A stretch of DNA of 54,664 nucleotides from assembly GCA_019309565.1 (NCBI GenBank), contig JAFDFZ010000033.1, forward strand, positions 1-54,664. The letters run 5' to 3'. Shown piece after piece: positions 51,409 to 54,664 of the stretch. The stretch comes from Deltaproteobacteria bacterium. Its GTDB lineage: Bacteria; Desulfobacterota; Desulfobacteria; Desulfobacterales; SURF-15. The position numbers were made by a program, and so were the translations under genes. How positions within the stretch are numbered: the first letter of the stretch is position 1; each line of letters starts with the position of its first letter. The notes under the pieces were generated by a model, which saw nothing but the letters and a program-made list of their open reading frames with translations, was not told where the DNA came from and did no database searches.

Positions 51409-51530
51409 GCAGCAATTGTTGGTGAACAATAAAACTCGTTTAATTTCGCCGGATAACCGGATTTTTACACACTGAAAACTCGCATAAAAGTGAGCCTAAA
51501 ACCGAGCCTGGCTGCGGCTTCGAGAATGAA
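51409..51530. repeat. ~120-bp dispersed repeat, copy 2 (inverted)
   Basis: Reverse complement of the block at 30427-30547: GCAGCAATTGTTGGTGAACA to GGCTGCGGCTTCGAGAATGA. It sits between the AprA-like gene and the GltD-like gene and fills most of that gap. The conserved CCGGATAACCGG palindromic core suggests a structured or protein-bound site. Confidence 0.65.
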
Positions 51531-51613
51531 TTTTTCGTAAAGAACGTTACGAAAATACACCGCTCGCGGATATTGTAAAAAAGTCAATTGACTATCTCAG
51601 GGAGAAAAAAACA

Positions 51614-53227
51614 ATGCGAATCAACCTTTTGGAAAGCCTGACGGACAACATTGTCATCGATAAGGATAAATGCACTTTTTGCGGCATATGCGTAGAGCGA
51701 TGTGTTCTGGATAATCTTAGAATGAAACTGGCCCCCTGCAGGCAGGCCTGCCCGCTTAAGGTCAACTGCCACGGGTATGTTCAGGCCATCGCCAGAGGCC
51801 AGGAGGCCCAGGGGATGGAATTGTTAAGACAGAGCCTGCCTTTTCCGGGAATCATGGGTCGAATCTGCTCCCAGCCCTGTGAAGAACGGTGTTATAGGAA
51901 GCAGAAAGAAGGCCAGGCAGTGGCCATCCGTTCTCTGAAGCGATACCTGGCGGATATGGATACCGAAGCAGATTCATGGCTGCCGGAAATGGCTTCCGGC
52001 TCAGGGAAAAAAGTAGCTGTGGTCGGTGCTGGCCCCTCAGGCATGATGGCTTCATACGAGTTGCGGGTTAAGGGACATGAGGTCAGTCTTTTTGAGCGGG
52101 AAAGCGCCCCCGGGGGGATGCTTCGCTGGGCGATTCCGGAATTCCGTCTGCCTGTAAAAGTTTTAAACAAAGAGCTTGAACTGTTAAAGAGAATGGGAAT
52201 TCAGATCGAATGCGGAGTATCCATCGGAAAAGATAAAGATCTGGAGGAGTTGAAAAGGGAATTTCACGCAATCATTATTGCCACGGGATGTGTTCGGCAC
52301 CTCACTTTAAATGTCCAGGGAGAGGACCTGCAGGGGGTCTATCACGGACTGCCGTTTTTAAAAGAGATCCGCAAGGGCAAATCACCAGAGGTTGGCAAAA
52401 AAGCGGTTGTAATCGGCGGCGGGAATGTGGCCGTTGATGCTGCACAATCAGCCTTACGACTGGGTGCTCAAGAGGTGACGATGGTTGCGCTGGAATCCGA
52501 TGAAACGCTTCCGGCCTTTTCATGGGCTGTTGAAAGTGCAGTTTCTGAAGGGATTAAACTCGAATGCAGCTGGGGAAACCCAAAATTTTTATCAAGCCAT
52601 GGGAGGTTGACCGGGATAGAATTTCAGCGATGTGTTCAGGTGTTCGATGAATCCGGATGTTTCATGCCCCGTTTTGATGACTGTCAACTAAACCATCTGG
52701 AAGCCGACACAGCGATTGTGGCCATCGGCCAGCGAGCGGATACCGAATTGCTTGAAATTCTGAAACTTGCTCAACCGGGCAAGGTATCATATGAGCCACT
52801 GACACTTCAAACATCTGAGGAAATGATTTTTATTGCAGGGGATCTTGCCACAGGCCCCGGCTCGGTGGTCGAGGCGATGGCCATGGGCAGGCAGGCGGCA
52901 GAATCGGTTGATCGATTCCTTAAAAAAGAAAACCTGCGTTATGGCCGGGAATATCCCGGTGCTGTGGAAACGGAGTTTGAAATCGATACCGAAAAAGCGC
53001 TTGAACAGGACAGGGTTAGGATTGCCCAGCATCGATACGCCGGCATGGGAGATTTTCGGGAAATTGAAAAGGGACTCGATCAGAAAAGCGCCAGGCTTGA
53101 AGCAAGCCGATGCTATTCCTGCGGGCAGCCTTTCGGCAAGTATAGAACATGCTGGTTTTGCCTTCCCTGTGAGGTGGACTGTCCGCATGATGCGCTCTGG
53201 GTGGATATTCCGTATCTACTGCGGTAA
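51614..53227 (+). CDS. ferredoxin-GltD-ferredoxin oxidoreductase (NAD(P)-linked)
   Basis: A 537-residue protein. The N-terminus holds a 4Fe-4S motif (CTFCGICVERC), then a GltD-type domain: CRQACPLKVNCHGYV and CSQPCEERCYR cluster ligands, VAVVGAGPSGMMASYELRVKGHEVSLFE for FAD and VVIGGGNVAVDAAQSALRLGA for NAD(P)H. The C-terminus adds another Cys-rich segment (CYSCGQPFGKYRTCWFCLPCEVDCP). It probably exchanges electrons between NAD(P)H and ferredoxin or the AprA-like flavoprotein just upstream. GGGAGAAAA precedes the ATG. The two genes are separated by the inverted ~120-bp repeat. Confidence 0.83.
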   Translation: MRINLLESLTDNIVIDKDKCTFCGICVERCVLDNLRMKLAPCRQACPLKVNCHGYVQAIARGQEAQGMELLRQSLPFPGIMGRICSQPCEERCYRKQKEGQAVAIRSLKRYLADMDTEADSWLPEMASGSGKKVAVVGAGPSGMMASYELRVKGHEVSLFERESAPGGMLRWAIPEFRLPVKVLNKELELLKRMGIQIECGVSIGKDKDLEELKREFHAIIIATGCVRHLTLNVQGEDLQGVYHGLPFLKEIRKGKSPEVGKKAVVIGGGNVAVDAAQSALRLGAQEVTMVALESDETLPAFSWAVESAVSEGIKLECSWGNPKFLSSHGRLTGIEFQRCVQVFDESGCFMPRFDDCQLNHLEADTAIVAIGQRADTELLEILKLAQPGKVSYEPLTLQTSEEMIFIAGDLATGPGSVVEAMAMGRQAAESVDRFLKKENLRYGREYPGAVETEFEIDTEKALEQDRVRIAQHRYAGMGDFREIEKGLDQKSARLEASRCYSCGQPFGKYRTCWFCLPCEVDCPHDALWVDIPYLLR

Positions 53228-53373
53228 GCTTTGTCCTAAACCGATCGGTCCAATTGAAGAATTTATAGACATCTTAATAAGTGGTATTTGTGGGTTTTAG
53301 CCCTGAACGCATAAAGATGAACCGCTCAACCTATGTTTGTGCAAGTATAGTCAATAATTAGAGGAGCAACTAT

Positions 53374-53993
53374 ATGGAGCGATTATCTGAAGTAAAGGCT
53401 CTTACTTTTGATTTGTTTGGAACGGTTCTGGATCTTGGGACAAGCCTCACCCCTGCCATCGGTAAGTTCCTGAAATCCAAGGGCTCTGATGCGGCCACAG
53501 CGGATATCTTGAGACTGCGCGCAGGGGACTTGTATGGACCCTGAAGCTGTATGGCGTCGATGCAACCGGGGAAGAGGTACGGGAATTTATGAAAAACTGG
53601 CAACAGCTATCTCCTTTTCCGGAAGTGGTGCCAGCCCTGCAGCGTCTTAGTGCAAAGTTCAAACTCGTTGCCCTTTCAAACGGGGAGCCACAATTTCTTA
53701 ATCACCTGGCCAGAAATCGAATTCGATGGAATTTCGACAGGATCATCTCTGTTGAAGTTGTCGGTGCATTTAAACCCCATCCGGGTATTTACCGCCGGGC
53801 CGCTGCAATACTTGAGCTTGAGGTGGGTGAGTGTATGATGGTGTCTGCCAACTCTTTTGATATCGTAGGGGCTAGAAGTTGCGGTTTTAGAGGCGCATTT
53901 GTCAACCGCTACAATCATCCATATGAAGATTCACCCTATTTGCCCGATATTACCGTAAAGGATTTTTCAGGCCTTGCAGAGGCCCTTTTGTGA
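53374..53993 (+). pseudogene. haloacid dehalogenase-like (type II) gene with internal deletion and frameshift
   Basis: The start (ATG 53374, GAGGAG before it) reads KALTFDLFGTVLDLG, the HAD motif I of type II haloacid dehalogenases. After SDAATADILRLR the frame ends in TGA at 53539-53541. In another frame, from RGLVWTLKLYGVDATGEE on, the rest is well preserved: VALSNGEPQFLNHLARNRI, GAFKPHPGIYRRAA, NSFDIVGARSCG and VNRYNHPYEDSPYLPD, ending at 53991-53993. About 70-80 cap-domain residues appear missing at the junction. A deletion plus frameshift makes the product inactive. Confidence 0.75.
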
Positions 53994-54207
53994 GTTCACC
54001 CCGTTGTTGTAAAACAACTCGAAGGGTTCAGTCGTCAGATACTGATAAATCATGCATACAGGACATTTTGCTGTTTGATTTTTGCAACTACGGGGTTCAG
54101 AGGTTTACAACGTACATAACCATCTGGTATCTGTCGTTTAAAGACGGGATAAAAGACAACAAGATGAGCATTCTACGTTATGGCCAAATTGAAAAGGAGG
54201 CGAGACC

Positions 54208-54664
54208 ATGGAACAGGTACCGTTTTCGTTTATGAACATACCCTTTCGGTCCGACAAACCACGGGACAGCGGGATTACCATGATGATCGACTGGGGGATG
54301 GGGATCCAGCGGCAACGCGATCTTCTTGATATTGCTGCAGCCTACATCGACATTGCAAAAATAGCTGTGGGACTGTCGGGTATCATTCCGGAACGGGTAT
54401 TGAAGGAGAAGATCCGGGTTTACGCTGACTATCGGGTAGAAGCGTTTATTGGAGGGCAGTTTCTGGAGTACGGCATCTACCACCAGGGCCTTGAGATCGC
54501 CAAGCCCTATTTCGAGGAGGCCAAAAGGCTGGGATACAAATACGTTGAAATATCCGATAACAATATTGAGATCCCTTCAGAGGATAAGTTTGAGCTGATA
54601 CGAATGGGCAGAGAAGAATTTGGGTTGAGGATTCTGGGAGAGGTGGGTACCAAAACTCAAATAA
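54208..54664 (+). CDS. comA: phosphosulfolactate synthase-like protein (ComA), 3' end outside window
   Basis: The first 152 residues are visible. PRDSGITMMIDWGMGIQRQRDLLDIAAAYIDIAKI, VLKEKIRVYADYRVEAFIGG, YVEISDNNIEIPSEDK and LRILGEVGTK match the ComA family (PF02679 type), whose founding member joins phosphoenolpyruvate and sulfite to phosphosulfolactate in coenzyme M synthesis; bacterial relatives are known from Xanthobacter. AAAAGGAGG lies seven bases before the ATG. In this organism it could make a sulfonate from sulfite. Later active-site residues are not visible. Confidence 0.8.
   Translation, partial: MEQVPFSFMNIPFRSDKPRDSGITMMIDWGMGIQRQRDLLDIAAAYIDIAKIAVGLSGIIPERVLKEKIRVYADYRVEAFIGGQFLEYGIYHQGLEIAKPYFEEAKRLGYKYVEISDNNIEIPSEDKFELIRMGREEFGLRILGEVGTKTQI

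Noticed and set aside
1..54664. CRISPR array, tRNA or rRNA genes
   Set aside because: No regularly spaced direct repeats, cloverleaf sequences or rRNA segments were noticed; a dedicated search could still reveal a tRNA.

Overview
The window looks like chromosome from an anaerobic Desulfobacterota (deltaproteobacterial, Desulfobacterales-like) organism. This rests on protein style only: a PxxKW-type cysteine-rich mini-protein, a ferredoxin-dependent 2-oxoacid oxidoreductase (KorABDC order), an AprA-like flavoprotein next to a GltD-like iron-sulfur protein, TRAP and tripartite tricarboxylate (Tct) importers, and many sulfatase-family genes. There is no rRNA, tRNA or CRISPR array that I can see. 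The DNA is accessory-rich, with an IS remnant, several decayed genes and dispersed repeat elements.

Layout. 1-1500: tail of a broken IS1380-like transposase, a tiny gene and an EVE-nuclease protein. 1547-4938 (minus): Zn-dehydrogenase, class I aldolase and FGGY kinase, a compact sugar or polyol operon. 5543-10389 (minus): a TRAP transporter (dctPQM), an MFS carrier and a truncated glyA, divergent from 10766-13380 (plus), a cyclic amidase plus an N-carbamoyl/allantoate-type hydrolase. 13381-14100: decayed gene pieces and a palindromic element. 14139-23364: five sulfatase-related loci (one here with Thr at the nucleophile position, two canonical Cys enzymes, one pseudogene; the second Thr-type gene is at 32802) around a Tat-exported sugar-binding protein and two ABC permeases. 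23791-26275: ThiXYZ-like importer. 26401-32569: MFS carrier, phosphofructokinase, arabinose-5-phosphate isomerase, PxxKW protein, truA, membrane protein. 32802-37619: second Thr-type sulfatase homologue and a TctCBA importer.

37982-48626 is the most unusual part. A GntR regulator is followed by a complex II-like flavoprotein, a one-gene membrane anchor, an SdhB iron-sulfur protein fused to a membrane-anchored Rieske domain, and a cytochrome b fused to cytochrome c. Then come KorA, KorB, KorD, KorC, SucC and SucD. Read as a pathway this is 2-oxoglutarate to succinyl-CoA to succinate to fumarate, with the electrons given to a cytochrome bc-type complex that is covalently tied to complex II. A second GntR regulator closes the block. 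49728-53227 adds an AprA-like flavoprotein and a GltD-like ferredoxin fusion. The window ends with a deleted HAD dehalogenase and the start of a ComA (phosphosulfolactate synthase) homologue.

How the parts may work together (inference): imported sulfate esters could be cleaved in the cytoplasm by signal-less sulfatases, the carbon used by the dehydrogenase/kinase/aldolase and oxidised through the Kor-Suc-Sdh-Rieske-cytochrome module. ComA hints at sulfonate or coenzyme M-type chemistry. Repeats of at least two families (a ~300-bp terminal-inverted-repeat element and a ~120-bp element) occur in opposite orientation at 30.3-31.4 kb and 49.4-51.5 kb.
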